Shown one piece after another: positions 18,432 through 27,477 of a DNA stretch of 64,000 nucleotides. A program made the position numbers and the translations under genes. Source of the stretch: Crateriforma sp964453205 (GTDB taxonomy: Bacteria; Planctomycetota; Planctomycetia; Pirellulales; Pirellulaceae); the NCBI GenBank assembly GCA_964453205.1, contig CAYVRC010000001.1, forward strand, positions 62,001 to 126,000. The letters run 5' to 3'. A model generated the notes under the pieces. It saw only the letters and a list, made by a program, of their open reading frames with translations, was not told the DNA's origin and did no database searches. Positions within the stretch are counted from its first letter, which is position 1; each line of letters begins with the position of its first letter.

Positions 18432-19118
18432 TCAAGACGACGTGATCATGGTGTAAACGGTCAAGTTGATCGCCAGCAAAGTACAAGCAGCGACCATCCA
18501 CCAAACCAACTGACGACGGGTATCCGATGGCGGCGCTCCCGAAACCGCACGACGTTTGGCGGGTAAATCCGGCTGGGGACCGCCGGCAAGCATTTGGTCT
18601 TGAGTTTGCGACAACCACATGGAAAGGGTCGGGGGAATGTCGAGTTGGTTGGTGATTTCCCTGAGCATGACTTGTTCTCGAGCGGTCACCTCGTCGCTTG
18701 CGTCCGCCGGATCCGAGGTCGCATAAACGCCTTGAAACCCGAGCAACACGCAATCATGAAAGACTCGTAACGCGCCGCTGCCGGGGTTCTTTGCCGCGAC
18801 TTTGGCGAGCACGAAGAATCTTTCGCCGCACAATCGCGAATGAAAGATCGCGGTTTCCAAGACGTTGTCCTTCCACCAGGCTTGCCCCGGCCATCTCATT
18901 TGCAGCAACAATTCATCCGTCCAAGAGGCCAACGCGTAGGCGACCAGCCCCCAATCGTCGTGGAAACTCATCTGCCGGCGGCCCGCTCGCAGTCGTTCTG
19001 CCAGATCGTGGTTCAACCGTCGCGGATCGATCGGTTCGCCGCGTCGCAAGGCGTCGCAGACGTCCAGAACGGTTTCGAGATACCGGTCGGCGAACGGATC
19101 GAGTGCGTCGTGGCTCAT
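18432..19118 (-). CDS. tssL: T6SS membrane protein TssL (DotU)
   Basis: 228 residues, a DotU-type cytoplasmic domain plus one C-terminal transmembrane helix (about 204-224, WWMVAACTLLAINLTVYTMI). Family text includes the helix YALASWTDELLLQMRW, WWKDNVLETAIFHSRLCGERFF and VFHDCVLLGFQGVYA. No OmpA or peptidoglycan-binding domain follows the helix. Its ATG overlaps the tssK stop as ATGA, showing translational coupling. TssL links the baseplate (through TssK) to TssM in the inner membrane. Confidence 0.92.
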   Translation of the reverse strand: MSHDALDPFADRYLETVLDVCDALRRGEPIDPRRLNHDLAERLRAGRRQMSFHDDWGLVAYALASWTDELLLQMRWPGQAWWKDNVLETAIFHSRLCGERFFVLAKVAAKNPGSGALRVFHDCVLLGFQGVYATSDPADASDEVTAREQVMLREITNQLDIPPTLSMWLSQTQDQMLAGGPQPDLPAKRRAVSGAPPSDTRRQLVWWMVAACTLLAINLTVYTMITSS

Positions 19119-20581
19119 TTTGCCGCCGCGTCTTGAAGAGCGAAAACGGCGAACTGCAGCGGCATGCGATGCTCGTCCAGACGCACCATCAGCGTTTGGT
19201 TGCCGGTCAATTCGCTTCGGTTTTCGATCAGTTCTTCTCGCAGCCGCATGGCCAGCGTGCCTGTTTCCAACACATCGACCCAGGCCGCACCGCGGCCGCC
19301 GAGTTCAAAGAAACTCCACTGCGTTTGCGAAGGCAGCGCTACGGGGATTTCGCGCATCGGCGTGACCTCGACGCCGCTGGTCCGGCGGCTGAACAGCGTT
19401 TCGACTTGTCGAGCGCTGCCCACTTTCCAGTCCAGGAATCCGGGCGAGAGGATCTTGTCCAACGCTTGTGGCGATAACTTGCCGCGACGGACGCCCAGCA
19501 CGCAACGACAACCGTTGTGCAGCCAATTCGGATCCAACGTGACGTGCATCCCCAGTCCCGCGCCGACGAAATAACGTTGCTGGTAGGCGTTCCGGCCGAC
19601 CGTCGCGATCCGCGATTGGATTCGCTTTTGCAACGCGTGAAACAGCGGGCCGAGCCCGTCGTGATCGTAACTCGGAAGCGGCACGGCGGACTTTTGGTCG
19701 CTGAACAGATCCAACGCACCGGCGATGCGTCCGAGTTCCAAATAGGCTTTCCAAGGATGCAAGCCGCTGGTCTGATTCAGCGCGCTGAGCGTCGCGGCGC
19801 TCTGATGCAGTGTTTGCAACATCAGAATCCGCTGCAGGTCACCGGCCTGAGACGCTTCGATGTTCCCACCGTGACTGGCGACCAACTGGGTCAGCAGTTC
19901 GATCTTCAAAATCATCATGTCGTGCAGCGATCGCAGCACCCCCTGACAAAGCGGCGGCCAGGCGGCGCAGTCCAACAGTGGCGGCGTGTAACTGTCGTCG
20001 AGTTCCGCGATCTCCCCTCCGACGGTCCCGCGGTGCACCTTGGCAATTTTCAACACGTCGTATCCGGCCAGGTCATCGCTGGAGAGCATCAGTTTTGCAT
20101 TGATGCGGCGAAACACGACCGGTTCGACGCTTGCCGCGTCGGCTTCGTCGGGCAGGTTGACTTGCAATTGGCGAAACCGGGTTCCGTCGGCGCTTTCGCT
20201 TTCGGCCACGTTCGTCCCGCCGAGTTGCAGCCGGGGAATCGCCAAGTAAACGTCGACGGATTGCCGTCCGCCGATGGGCAAGGTTGACGGATCGCTGTCG
20301 GATCGGGCGAAGGCGTCGCGAAGGTCGCGGCGTTCGGTCGATTCACCCGGCGTCCGTTCGACCAGCGTGCCTTCGGCCATTTTCACGCGGATCGAATCGA
20401 GCTGAAAAAAGCCGGCCGCCAGCGCGTCGCGATTGATCGTGATGTCGGCGACTCCGTAGCCGTACGGGCTGGCCCATCGCTGAGACGCCGTGGTGTTCTC
20501 TTGCCAATGACGATCCCACGCCTGCAAATGATGCGGACGAAGAAACAGGCCCTCGTGCCAATGGACCGCAAGATTCTGCAT
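19115..20581 (-). CDS. tssK: T6SS baseplate protein TssK
   Basis: 488 residues, family TssK/ImpJ/VasE. The start MQNLAVHWHEGLFLRPHHLQAWDRHWQ is diagnostic and a strong GGAAGGGAG precedes the ATG. Other segments that fit are the helical shoulder with MLQTLHQSAATLSALNQTSGLHPWKAYLELGRIAGAL, and the C-terminal PLQFAVFALQDA. TssK connects the baseplate to the TssJLM complex. It is the first gene of the operon, with its promoter presumably in the 184 bases before the divergent gene at 20766. Confidence 0.95.
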   Translation of the reverse strand: MQNLAVHWHEGLFLRPHHLQAWDRHWQENTTASQRWASPYGYGVADITINRDALAAGFFQLDSIRVKMAEGTLVERTPGESTERRDLRDAFARSDSDPSTLPIGGRQSVDVYLAIPRLQLGGTNVAESESADGTRFRQLQVNLPDEADAASVEPVVFRRINAKLMLSSDDLAGYDVLKIAKVHRGTVGGEIAELDDSYTPPLLDCAAWPPLCQGVLRSLHDMMILKIELLTQLVASHGGNIEASQAGDLQRILMLQTLHQSAATLSALNQTSGLHPWKAYLELGRIAGALDLFSDQKSAVPLPSYDHDGLGPLFHALQKRIQSRIATVGRNAYQQRYFVGAGLGMHVTLDPNWLHNGCRCVLGVRRGKLSPQALDKILSPGFLDWKVGSARQVETLFSRRTSGVEVTPMREIPVALPSQTQWSFFELGGRGAAWVDVLETGTLAMRLREELIENRSELTGNQTLMVRLDEHRMPLQFAVFALQDAAAK

Positions 20582-20765
20582 CGGACTCCCTTCCGAGGTG
20601 ATCAGCCGTTCGCGTCGCGCCGCTGGATCGCGACGCTTCCACGGTTACGGCGGGAGATTAGCTAATTCGCCGCCACACTTCCAGACGATAAAACCAGCAG
20701 GGTTTGCCTTTCTATGTTTCACGCGATGCCACCACTTTCATTCTTTTCAGACGCGCCGCCCGAGT

Positions 20766-22094
20766 GTGATCAAACTCGTCCCGTTCCTTTTTCTGATCCT
20801 GCTGGGGATCGCTGCACCGGACCGGTCCGGGGGACAGACCCCGTGGATCGTCCCGCCAGCGGACGGGCTGGAGATCCGGCCTGATCCAGCGGTGCCGCCG
20901 GTCGATTCCCTGGGGCCCGAGTTGCCTTGGGGCATGATCGAGCCGGACGGAAACGTCGACGCGATGGAGGAGTTGGACCTGACGGTTCCTTCGTTCGGAA
21001 TCGAAGCGAGTTTCCAAAGCGAGACGTCCTCGGCCGGGCCGCCGCTTTGCCCGGATTGTCTGGAAGCCGAGTGCTCGGGTTGTCCTTCCGTTCCCGGCCG
21101 CCGGCCGGATCCGAACTGTTCGAGCTGCGACGCCGATCATTCGTGCCGGCGTTGCCGGCAACCGATGCTGGCGAGTCACTGGACACCTTGGGCGGCGTTT
21201 CATCAGCGTCTGCCTCCGGTCAACTGGTCGGCGTTGGACGTCGGTCGGCGGTTTCGAGAGCGACGGACGCGCGACCGCGGCATCGGTTACGAGCGGGTCA
21301 TGTTCGCGCCCAGCGTTTTGGACACCGCCATCGACACGCCGCACTTCGGCATTCGTTACCAGATCGACAGCGGCTTGAATGTTGCCGATCGATCGGAGTA
21401 CTACTGGGCGACCGATCCGGTGGGGCCTGGTGGCGACGGCCGCGTCAACACACAGGACGTGAAGTTTCGCTTGGCGCTGGGTAACGAAAAGGCCATGGCA
21501 ATGACCGAGTACACGATGCGATCACTCGACCCCCGGTCGGCGGAAAACACGACGGGTTTCGGCGACATGATGATCGGCGCCCGTGCCTTGTTGGTCGACG
21601 GCAAACGCACGAAGCTGTCGACCATCTTTCGCACGCACTTGGCGACCGGCCCGTCCGAGCGCGGTTTGGGAACCGGACACACCTCACTGGAACCGGGGTT
21701 GCTGGGGCGTTATTGCCATTCGCCGGAAACGTATCTGTTCGGCGAACTGAAATACTGGATTCCGATCGGAGGCACCCCGGATCACGCCGGCGACGTCTTG
21801 ATCACCGGGTTGGGGATCAGCACCATCGCCGCGGAAAGCGACGTGTTCGCTTTCCTGCCGACGCTGGAGATGCGCACGCTGTCGTTTCTGTTCGGATCCG
21901 AGACCACGCCCGGCGGGCTGAATCGACGCGTCGACGGCGTCACCGCAGTCGAAATTTACCCGGGGGCCCGTTTCGTCTTGGGCCCCAAGGGTGACACGGG
22001 TCTTTGGGAATTCGGGGTCGCCGCCGGCATCACGGTCGCCGATGACGACTGGTTCGACACACGCGTCGTCCTGGACCTGCGATTCGCTCACTAA
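20766..22094 (+). CDS. Secreted protein with four CxxC pairs and outer-membrane beta-barrel-like domain
   Basis: 442 residues from a GTG at 20766, chosen because it begins a good signal peptide (IKLVPFLFLILLGIAAPDRSGG); the frame is open upstream but has no plausible start. Residues 95-130 contain eight cysteines as four CxxC pairs (95/98, 103/106, 118/121, 127/130). From about residue 195 the sequence alternates short beta strands (HFGIRYQIDSGLN, LSTIFRTHLATGP, YLFGELKYWIPIGG, RFVLGPKGDTGLWEFGVAAGI) and ends in an aromatic-poor VVLDLRFAH, as in transporter-type outer membrane proteins. It is divergent from tssK. Its stop overlaps that of the next gene by 3 bases on the other strand. Confidence 0.7.
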   Translation: MIKLVPFLFLILLGIAAPDRSGGQTPWIVPPADGLEIRPDPAVPPVDSLGPELPWGMIEPDGNVDAMEELDLTVPSFGIEASFQSETSSAGPPLCPDCLEAECSGCPSVPGRRPDPNCSSCDADHSCRRCRQPMLASHWTPWAAFHQRLPPVNWSALDVGRRFRERRTRDRGIGYERVMFAPSVLDTAIDTPHFGIRYQIDSGLNVADRSEYYWATDPVGPGGDGRVNTQDVKFRLALGNEKAMAMTEYTMRSLDPRSAENTTGFGDMMIGARALLVDGKRTKLSTIFRTHLATGPSERGLGTGHTSLEPGLLGRYCHSPETYLFGELKYWIPIGGTPDHAGDVLITGLGISTIAAESDVFAFLPTLEMRTLSFLFGSETTPGGLNRRVDGVTAVEIYPGARFVLGPKGDTGLWEFGVAAGITVADDDWFDTRVVLDLRFAH

Positions 22095-23152
22095 TAGCTC
22101 GCGCCGCGATAGGTCATTCGCTCGCGGCGCATGGTGTGAGCCGCGCACAGGGCGGCGATGTCGTCACGGTGGCCCACCACGATGATCACGTCGCCGGGCG
22201 CGAGACGCCTGTCGCCGGAAGGATTCATTTGGACTTCGCCGCCGGCCGAACGAACCGCGACAATCAGAAAGCCGCGGTTGCCGCGCACTTCGATTTCCGC
22301 GAGCGGCCGCCCGACCATCGCCGAGCCTGGTTCGACGCGCAATTCTTCCAAGTGAAGTCCGATCGCCGTCAACTCGCTGTTGATGTTGTTCGAGGCTCCC
22401 GCGGACTGCAACAAGCTCGCCGCGGTGGGATGCGTGATCAACTGGGTCGCACGTTTGGCGCCGACCGCGGCGGCCATGACGACGTGGTCGGCACCACAAC
22501 GTCGAAGCTTTTTTTCGGCGCTACGTGATTCACCGCGTGCGATGACTTTGACACTGCGGTTCAAGTCCCGCGCGGTCACGCAGATGAACGCGTTGAGAGC
22601 GTCATCGGGCAGCAACGTTGCCAAGTTTTTGGCGCGATCGATGCCGGCTTCTTGCAAAGTGTCTTCCTCGGTGGCGTTGCCGACCATCGCCAACATGCCG
22701 GCTTGCTGTGCCTCGGCGACACGGACCTCGCTTTCATCGACCACCACAAACGGATGACCGCCTTGCAAAAGTTCCTCGGCGACGATCGATCCCATGCGAC
22801 CGAAACCGCAAACGATCGTGTGGTTCGTCAACTGGGCGATGCCTTGACTCATCTTTCGACTCCTGAGCATGTCTTGTAATTCGCCGTCGATCAGCAGTTG
22901 AATGAATCCGCCGACCGTGTACACCGCCGCGCCGTAGCCCAGCACGATCACGGCGATCGTTAGCCCTCGCAGTTCCGGAGTTTCGATCGGTTTGACTTCG
23001 CCATAACCGACTCCGAAAATGGTGATGACGACCATGTAAAGCGAATCGCCGAACGTCCAGCCCTGTTCGACGTAACCGAAGACCGCCGCGCCGCAAATGG
23101 CGACGAAGACGATCAGGCCGATCACGATGCGACGAAACGGTTTGGGCGACAT
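22091..23152 (-). CDS. Potassium channel with RCK (TrkA-N/TrkA-C) domains
   Basis: 353 residues from the ATG at 23152; a longer in-frame start would add a basic, non-conserved stretch. Two transmembrane helices (about 8-27 and 63-87) flank a pore loop with the selectivity filter GVGYGE (47-52). A Rossmann TrkA-N domain follows (VCGFGRMGSIVAEEL, 114-128; VVDESE), then a TrkA-C domain near 265-340 (LEELRVEPGSAMVGRPLAEIEVR, GDVIIVVGHRDDI). This is the Kch/MthK-type layout for ligand-gated K+ flux across the inner membrane. It converges on the gene before it, and its start is 161 bases from the divergent Gfo/Idh/MocA gene. Confidence 0.88.
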   Translation of the reverse strand: MSPKPFRRIVIGLIVFVAICGAAVFGYVEQGWTFGDSLYMVVITIFGVGYGEVKPIETPELRGLTIAVIVLGYGAAVYTVGGFIQLLIDGELQDMLRSRKMSQGIAQLTNHTIVCGFGRMGSIVAEELLQGGHPFVVVDESEVRVAEAQQAGMLAMVGNATEEDTLQEAGIDRAKNLATLLPDDALNAFICVTARDLNRSVKVIARGESRSAEKKLRRCGADHVVMAAAVGAKRATQLITHPTAASLLQSAGASNNINSELTAIGLHLEELRVEPGSAMVGRPLAEIEVRGNRGFLIVAVRSAGGEVQMNPSGDRRLAPGDVIIVVGHRDDIAALCAAHTMRRERMTYRGASY

Positions 23153-23312
23153 GGCCTCAGGGTAGCCCGGTTCCTTGCCCCCGGGACCGCGACGTCGATT
23201 ACAATACGCGTCGTCGACCTTAAGTTGGTCGCAAGGTCTTCTTGCCCGCCCCACCCGTGTGCGGCACCCCTCGCCCCGCCCTCGGATTGTCTTCAAGACG
23301 GACTGCCCTACC

Positions 23313-24629
23313 ATGCCCGAATCGGAAATCTCACGACGCCAGTTTCAAGCCCGCACTTCGACGACGTTCGTCTTGTCCGCCGCGACGGCGCTTTCGAGCG
23401 TTCGGGCCGCTGGGGCGAATGAACGAATCGGGCTGGGGTTCATCGGCGTCGCCAATCGTGGCGGCCAACTCATGGACGCCTTCGCGGAGCAACACGACTG
23501 CACCCCCGTCAGTCTCTGCGATGTCGACTCGGTCGCGCTGGCCGCCGCCGCAAAGAAAGCCGGCAACGATCCGAAACGGGAAGAAGACTTTCGCCGTGTC
23601 CTGGATGACAAAGACGTCGACGCGGTCGTCATCGCCACCCCGGACCACTGGCACGCGATCCAAGCGATCGGCGCCTGTGCGGCCGGAAAAGACGTGTACG
23701 TCGAAAAACCCTTGTCCGTGACGATTCATGAAGGTCGCGCGATGGTCGACGCGGCGCGAAAGTACAAACGCGTCGTCCAAGTCGGCACGCACCGACGCAG
23801 CAGCCCGCTGTACGCCGAATTATCGGGCCGAATCCGGAACGGCTTGCTGGGAAAGGTCTGCGTCGCGCGGGCTTACCGACTGAGCAACATGGTCCCCCAC
23901 GGCATCGGCAAAGAACAACCGAAATCACCCCCGTCCCATTTGAACTGGGACATGTGGCTGGGGCCCCGCGATGAACGCCCCTATCAGGACAACATCACGC
24001 CGTACAAATTTCGCTGGTGGCAAGATTACAGTTCCCAAATGGGCAATTGGGGCGTGCACTACTTGGACGCGATCCGTTGGTGCGTCGGCGAGGAAGCGCC
24101 CAGCAGCATCTGCGCGATGGGGGGCCGCTTTGCCGTCGACGACGATCGCACGATTCCCGACACGATGGAAGTCACGTTTCAATTCCCGTCGGGCCGGTTG
24201 GCAATCTTTGGCCAATACGAAACCAGCGGCAACCCGATGATGCCCGGTGGCGAAATCGAACTACGCGGGACCCAAGGCACGGCCTACGTTTCCGAACGGG
24301 CTTACGAAATCATCCCCGAACGCAACGGCCAGTTTTCGAAAGACAACCCCAAAACCAAACCGGAAAAGAAACAGGAAGAATCGAACAATCGCATGCTGAC
24401 CGCCGCCCATGCCAGAAACTTCTTGGACTGCATGGGTTCACGAAAACAGCCTCACGCGGACATCGAAATCGGTCACCGCAGCACGACCTTTTGTCATCTC
24501 GCCAACATCTCGGTCGCCTTGGGCCGACGACTGGAATGGGACGCGGCGGGGGAACGGTTCGTCGGTGACGAGGAGGCCAACACGCGTTTGCACTATGAAT
24601 ACCGCAGCCCTTGGACGTTGCCGTCGTAG
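23313..24629 (+). CDS. Tat-exported Gfo/Idh/MocA family oxidoreductase
   Basis: 438 residues from the ATG at 23313. The N-terminus has a twin-arginine motif (SRRQF, residues 7-11) followed by a hydrophobic segment, so export in folded form is likely. The NAD(P)-binding region is GFIGVANRGGQ (42-52). The family lysine is in YVEKPLS (129-135), and the substrate side shows RWWQDYSSQMGNWGVHYLDAIRW. The family acts on sugars and cyclitols. Exported Tat members are very numerous in planctomycetes. The substrate cannot be read from the sequence. Confidence 0.9.
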   Translation: MPESEISRRQFQARTSTTFVLSAATALSSVRAAGANERIGLGFIGVANRGGQLMDAFAEQHDCTPVSLCDVDSVALAAAAKKAGNDPKREEDFRRVLDDKDVDAVVIATPDHWHAIQAIGACAAGKDVYVEKPLSVTIHEGRAMVDAARKYKRVVQVGTHRRSSPLYAELSGRIRNGLLGKVCVARAYRLSNMVPHGIGKEQPKSPPSHLNWDMWLGPRDERPYQDNITPYKFRWWQDYSSQMGNWGVHYLDAIRWCVGEEAPSSICAMGGRFAVDDDRTIPDTMEVTFQFPSGRLAIFGQYETSGNPMMPGGEIELRGTQGTAYVSERAYEIIPERNGQFSKDNPKTKPEKKQEESNNRMLTAAHARNFLDCMGSRKQPHADIEIGHRSTTFCHLANISVALGRRLEWDAAGERFVGDEEANTRLHYEYRSPWTLPS

Positions 24630-24733
24630 GCCCCGCGGCAGCGAGGGTCGGGGATCTCTCGTTCGCCGGGCGCCCGGTCGATCAAGGTCGAGCGGTTGTG
24701 GACGGATTTTCGTGCCCTTGCCATACTGAGTGC

Positions 24734-25144
24734 ATGAACGTTCCTTTTCGAAAAATGTTGTCGGCCAAGATTCACCGAGCCACGGTGACCGGTGCGGATT
24801 TGGAATACGAAGGCAGTCTGACGGTGCCGCCGGAATTGATGCGGGCCGCCGGCATCCATCCCTTCGAATCGATCCATGTCTGGAACGTGACGCGGGGCAG
24901 TCGCTTGGAGACTTACGCGATCGAAGGCTTACCGAATTCCTCGGACATCTGTGCCAACGGGGCCGCCGCGCACCTGATTCACCCGGGGGATCAAGTCATC
25001 CTGGCGACTTACACGTTTGTCCCGGAGGACCGCTTGGCCGATCACGCACCGCGACTGATTTTTGTCGGCGAGTGCAATGAAATCGTCCACACGGGCCCCG
25101 AATTGGCGGGTCCGCAGCGACGTGCCGAAACGGGCGGGTATTGA
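24734..25144 (+). CDS. panD: Aspartate 1-decarboxylase
   Basis: 136 residues. PanD makes beta-alanine from aspartate for pantothenate and CoA. The N-terminus MLSAKIHRATVTGADLEYEGSLT carries the self-cleavage site Gly27-Ser28, which yields the pyruvoyl group. WNVTRGSRLETYAI and HPGDQVILATYT are conserved family blocks. The ATG at 24734 gives a normal N-terminus. The next gene starts with a TTG overlapping this TGA stop. The downstream cluster handles acyl carrier protein chemistry, whose phosphopantetheine arm needs beta-alanine, though this may be chance. Confidence 0.95.
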   Translation: MNVPFRKMLSAKIHRATVTGADLEYEGSLTVPPELMRAAGIHPFESIHVWNVTRGSRLETYAIEGLPNSSDICANGAAAHLIHPGDQVILATYTFVPEDRLADHAPRLIFVGECNEIVHTGPELAGPQRRAETGGY

Positions 25145-25761
25145 TTCTGTTGTCCCATTTCGGCATCGTCACCGTTGCGATCCTGGTCGGCTTGGCGACG
25201 GGATGTTTGCTGGCAACGCAGCCCAGCGTCAACGGACAGCTCGGCCGGAGCGTCGAGCATCCGATGCAGGCCTCGATGATCTCGTTCGCCAGCGGGGCGG
25301 CGATCGTGTTGGTGGTCTGCGTCGTGATGGGCTGGTTTCCGCCGCGTTTTCGGGTCCCGGCGTCCCAATTGCCTTGGTGGATCTGGTTCGGGGGTGCGAT
25401 CGGCGTGGTCATGGTCACGACGTCGCTGATTTTCGTTCCACGGGTGGGATCGTTGCCCTGGTTTGCCGCCGTGATGACCGGACAGACGGTGGGGGCGATT
25501 TTGCTGGACCATTTCGGCTTGCTGGGGAATCCCCGCGCCGAGGCGTCGCCGCTGCGGCTGTTGGGAATGGGGCTGTTAATCGCGGGCGTCGCGGTGATCG
25601 TGATCGCCAAGCGTCACGAGGGCAGCCGTTTGCCCGCCGGGCCGCCGCCCGGCAGGACGTCGCCGGCCGAGGGGAACGCGGGCCAGGCGAACGCGGGCGG
25701 GACGGGCTCGGCGGACGAGAATTCGCCGCCGGATGTCACGGAGAGCGAGAACTCCGGTTGA
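25141..25761 (+). CDS. DMT-family (YdcZ/DUF606-like) membrane protein
   Basis: 206 residues from a TTG at 25141 that overlaps the panD stop. About five hydrophobic helices are visible (IVTVAILVGLATGCLLA, MISFASGAAIVLVVCVVMGW, IWFGGAIGVVMVTTSLIFV, AVMTGQTVGAILLDHFG, LLGMGLLIAGVAVIVIA). The pattern QPSVNGQLGR and LPWFAAVMTGQTVGAILLDHFGLLG matches the short drug/metabolite-transporter half-family DUF606. The C-terminal 45 residues are a polar Gly/Ala/Pro tail. Substrate unknown. Confidence 0.8.
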   Translation: MILLSHFGIVTVAILVGLATGCLLATQPSVNGQLGRSVEHPMQASMISFASGAAIVLVVCVVMGWFPPRFRVPASQLPWWIWFGGAIGVVMVTTSLIFVPRVGSLPWFAAVMTGQTVGAILLDHFGLLGNPRAEASPLRLLGMGLLIAGVAVIVIAKRHEGSRLPAGPPPGRTSPAEGNAGQANAGGTGSADENSPPDVTESENSG

Positions 25762-25903
25762 GGCAAAATATTGCGATTACTATCGTAGCGATTCGCTCGA
25801 TCGTTCGGACGCTGCTTTTGTGGGCATCGGACGAGCCTGTTTTTCCGAGGCCGCCGGCCGATCCCGCTGTCTCTTGTCCGCCCATCCGTGCATTCCTGAC
25901 GCC

Positions 25904-26398
25904 GTGAAGTACCAGCAAATCGACACCATTCTCGCGCTTCAGCCAGGCATTCGTCTGGTGGGGGAGCGCACGCTCGGTGCCGAAGAGCAGTATCTGACCG
26001 ACCATTTCCCCAATTTGCCGGTGATGCCGGGCGTGATGATGCTCGAAGCGTTACACCAGGCATCGATTTGGCTGGTGCGATCCGGCGAACAGTTTCGCAG
26101 CCCCTTGGTGCTGCTTCGCGAGGCCCGGAGCGTTAAATTTGGCGACTTCCTTTCGCCCGGCGAAACGCTGCGAATCACCGCGGAAACCAAATCACGTCAC
26201 GAAAACGTGTTCAAAATCAAGGCCGTCGCCGGCAAGGGGGGGCGCGTCACCGTCAGCGCGACCTTGGTTTTGGAAGCCTGCGGGTCCGGCGACCCTCCCG
26301 GGTTGAACACCGATCAGGACGTCGCCCGGCGATGCCGCGAACAATTCCACGAACTATTCGGCAAGCCTGCCGACATCCCTGAAACCGAAGCCGCCTGA
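25904..26398 (+). CDS. fabZ: 3-hydroxyacyl-ACP dehydratase, FabZ type
   Basis: 164 residues from a GTG at 25904, which gives the normal FabZ N-terminus (KYQQIDTILALQPGIRLVGER); 57 in-frame codons before it look non-conserved. Hot-dog fold with catalytic His34 in DHFPNLPVMPG and Glu48 in MMLEALHQ. It dehydrates 3-hydroxyacyl chains on ACP. It is the first of four linked genes (this one, ACP, second dehydratase-like protein, FabF), so it probably serves a dedicated acyl chain rather than bulk fatty acid synthesis. Confidence 0.85.
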   Translation: MKYQQIDTILALQPGIRLVGERTLGAEEQYLTDHFPNLPVMPGVMMLEALHQASIWLVRSGEQFRSPLVLLREARSVKFGDFLSPGETLRITAETKSRHENVFKIKAVAGKGGRVTVSATLVLEACGSGDPPGLNTDQDVARRCREQFHELFGKPADIPETEAA

Positions 26399-26485
26399 AC
26401 CGAATTCAGAGTTCCCGTGTTTCAGATTTCGATTTTCCGTCTTTGTAACGAATCCACTTAACCACTTCCGCCCAAGGAACCGCTG

Positions 26486-26875
26486 ATGAGCCTGTCTCAG
26501 GATGAAATTTTTGAAAAGGTGCAAGAATCGCTAGTCGACGCACTGGGGGTCGATGACGACGAAGTCACTCGCGAAGCCACTTTGGTGGGCGACCTGGGTG
26601 CCGAATCGATCGACTTCTTGGACATCGTTTTCAAGCTGGAGAGCGCTTTCGACATTTCGATTCCCCGCGAGGAGCTGTCGCCCGAAGACATCTTGACCAA
26701 CAGCCAGTACGTTCAAGACGGCACCGTGACGGCAGAAGGGTTGGCGGAACTGAAACGCCGCATGCCTTGGGCGGACTTGGGCGAATTCGAAAAGAACCCC
26801 CGCGTCCAGGACTTCGGCAACATTCTGACCGTCGGCGATTTGTGCAATTACGTCGAAACCAAAGTGGGCGAATAG
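26486..26875 (+). CDS. Long acyl carrier protein
   Basis: 129 residues, against about 78 for housekeeping ACP. The phosphopantetheine serine is Ser41 in DLGAESIDFLDIVF. Helix 1 (QDEIFEKVQESLVDALG) and helix 2 are normal. After IPREELSPEDI an extra 40 residues (about 70-112, with LKRRMPWADLGEF) precede the last helix VGDLCNYVETKV. AAGGAA precedes the ATG. The insertion and the dedicated neighbours suggest a specialised carrier. The chain made is unknown. Confidence 0.9.
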   Translation: MSLSQDEIFEKVQESLVDALGVDDDEVTREATLVGDLGAESIDFLDIVFKLESAFDISIPREELSPEDILTNSQYVQDGTVTAEGLAELKRRMPWADLGEFEKNPRVQDFGNILTVGDLCNYVETKVGE

Positions 26876-26878
26876 CCG

Positions 26879-27385
26879 ATGCGATGGTTTTGGGTCGATC
26901 GCTTTACCGAGTTTGTCAGTGGTTCGCACGCCTGCGGCCTGAAAAACGTTGCGCTCGACCAAGAAGTCGTCGATGAATATTGCCCGGGCTATCCGATGTT
27001 GCCGCCCACGTTGATCATCGAAGGGATGGCCCAACTGGGTGGCATCCTGGTGGCCGAGCATTTCAAGTTCGAAAAGCGGGTCGTGCTGGCAAAAGTCGGC
27101 AAAGCGGTCTACCACCGGCCCGCCCGCGTCGGCGATCAATTGCGTTATCGCGTAGAAATGAAGTCCGCCAACGAGACGGGTGCCATGACGACCGGGGTCA
27201 GCTTGTGTGACGATCGTCCCCAAGCCGACATCGATTTGATGTTCGCGTTTCTGGAGCCCGGTTTCTTGGTCGATGGCCCCTTGTTTCGGCCCGGTGATCT
27301 GAGAACGATGCTCCAGATCATGAATTTCTTTCACGTCGCCGTGGACGCCGAGGGCAAGCCGTTGCCGCATTACGACAACCTGTAG
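26879..27385 (+). CDS. FabZ/FabA-like hot-dog protein with catalytic His replaced by Tyr
   Basis: 168 residues starting 3 bases after the ACP stop. The hot-dog core is plain: YCPGYPMLPPTLIIEGMAQLGG aligns with the FabZ HFPGHPxMPGVLxxEAMAQ block. In that alignment the catalytic His is Tyr34, while Glu48 is kept. LAKVGKAVYHRPARVGDQLRYRVE is the second family block. Loss of the His means ordinary dehydration is doubtful. The protein may pair with the intact FabZ paralog, act as an isomerase-like or binding subunit, or use another base. The C-terminal 45 residues are longer than usual. Confidence 0.82.
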   Translation: MRWFWVDRFTEFVSGSHACGLKNVALDQEVVDEYCPGYPMLPPTLIIEGMAQLGGILVAEHFKFEKRVVLAKVGKAVYHRPARVGDQLRYRVEMKSANETGAMTTGVSLCDDRPQADIDLMFAFLEPGFLVDGPLFRPGDLRTMLQIMNFFHVAVDAEGKPLPHYDNL

Positions 27386-27477
27386 ACGCCGTCGACCGGG
27401 CGGATGAACCCTGATCGCGGCTCTGTTTCTGTTTCGACCTTTCTTTCCCAACCCATCGATACAAGATCACCCCAATC

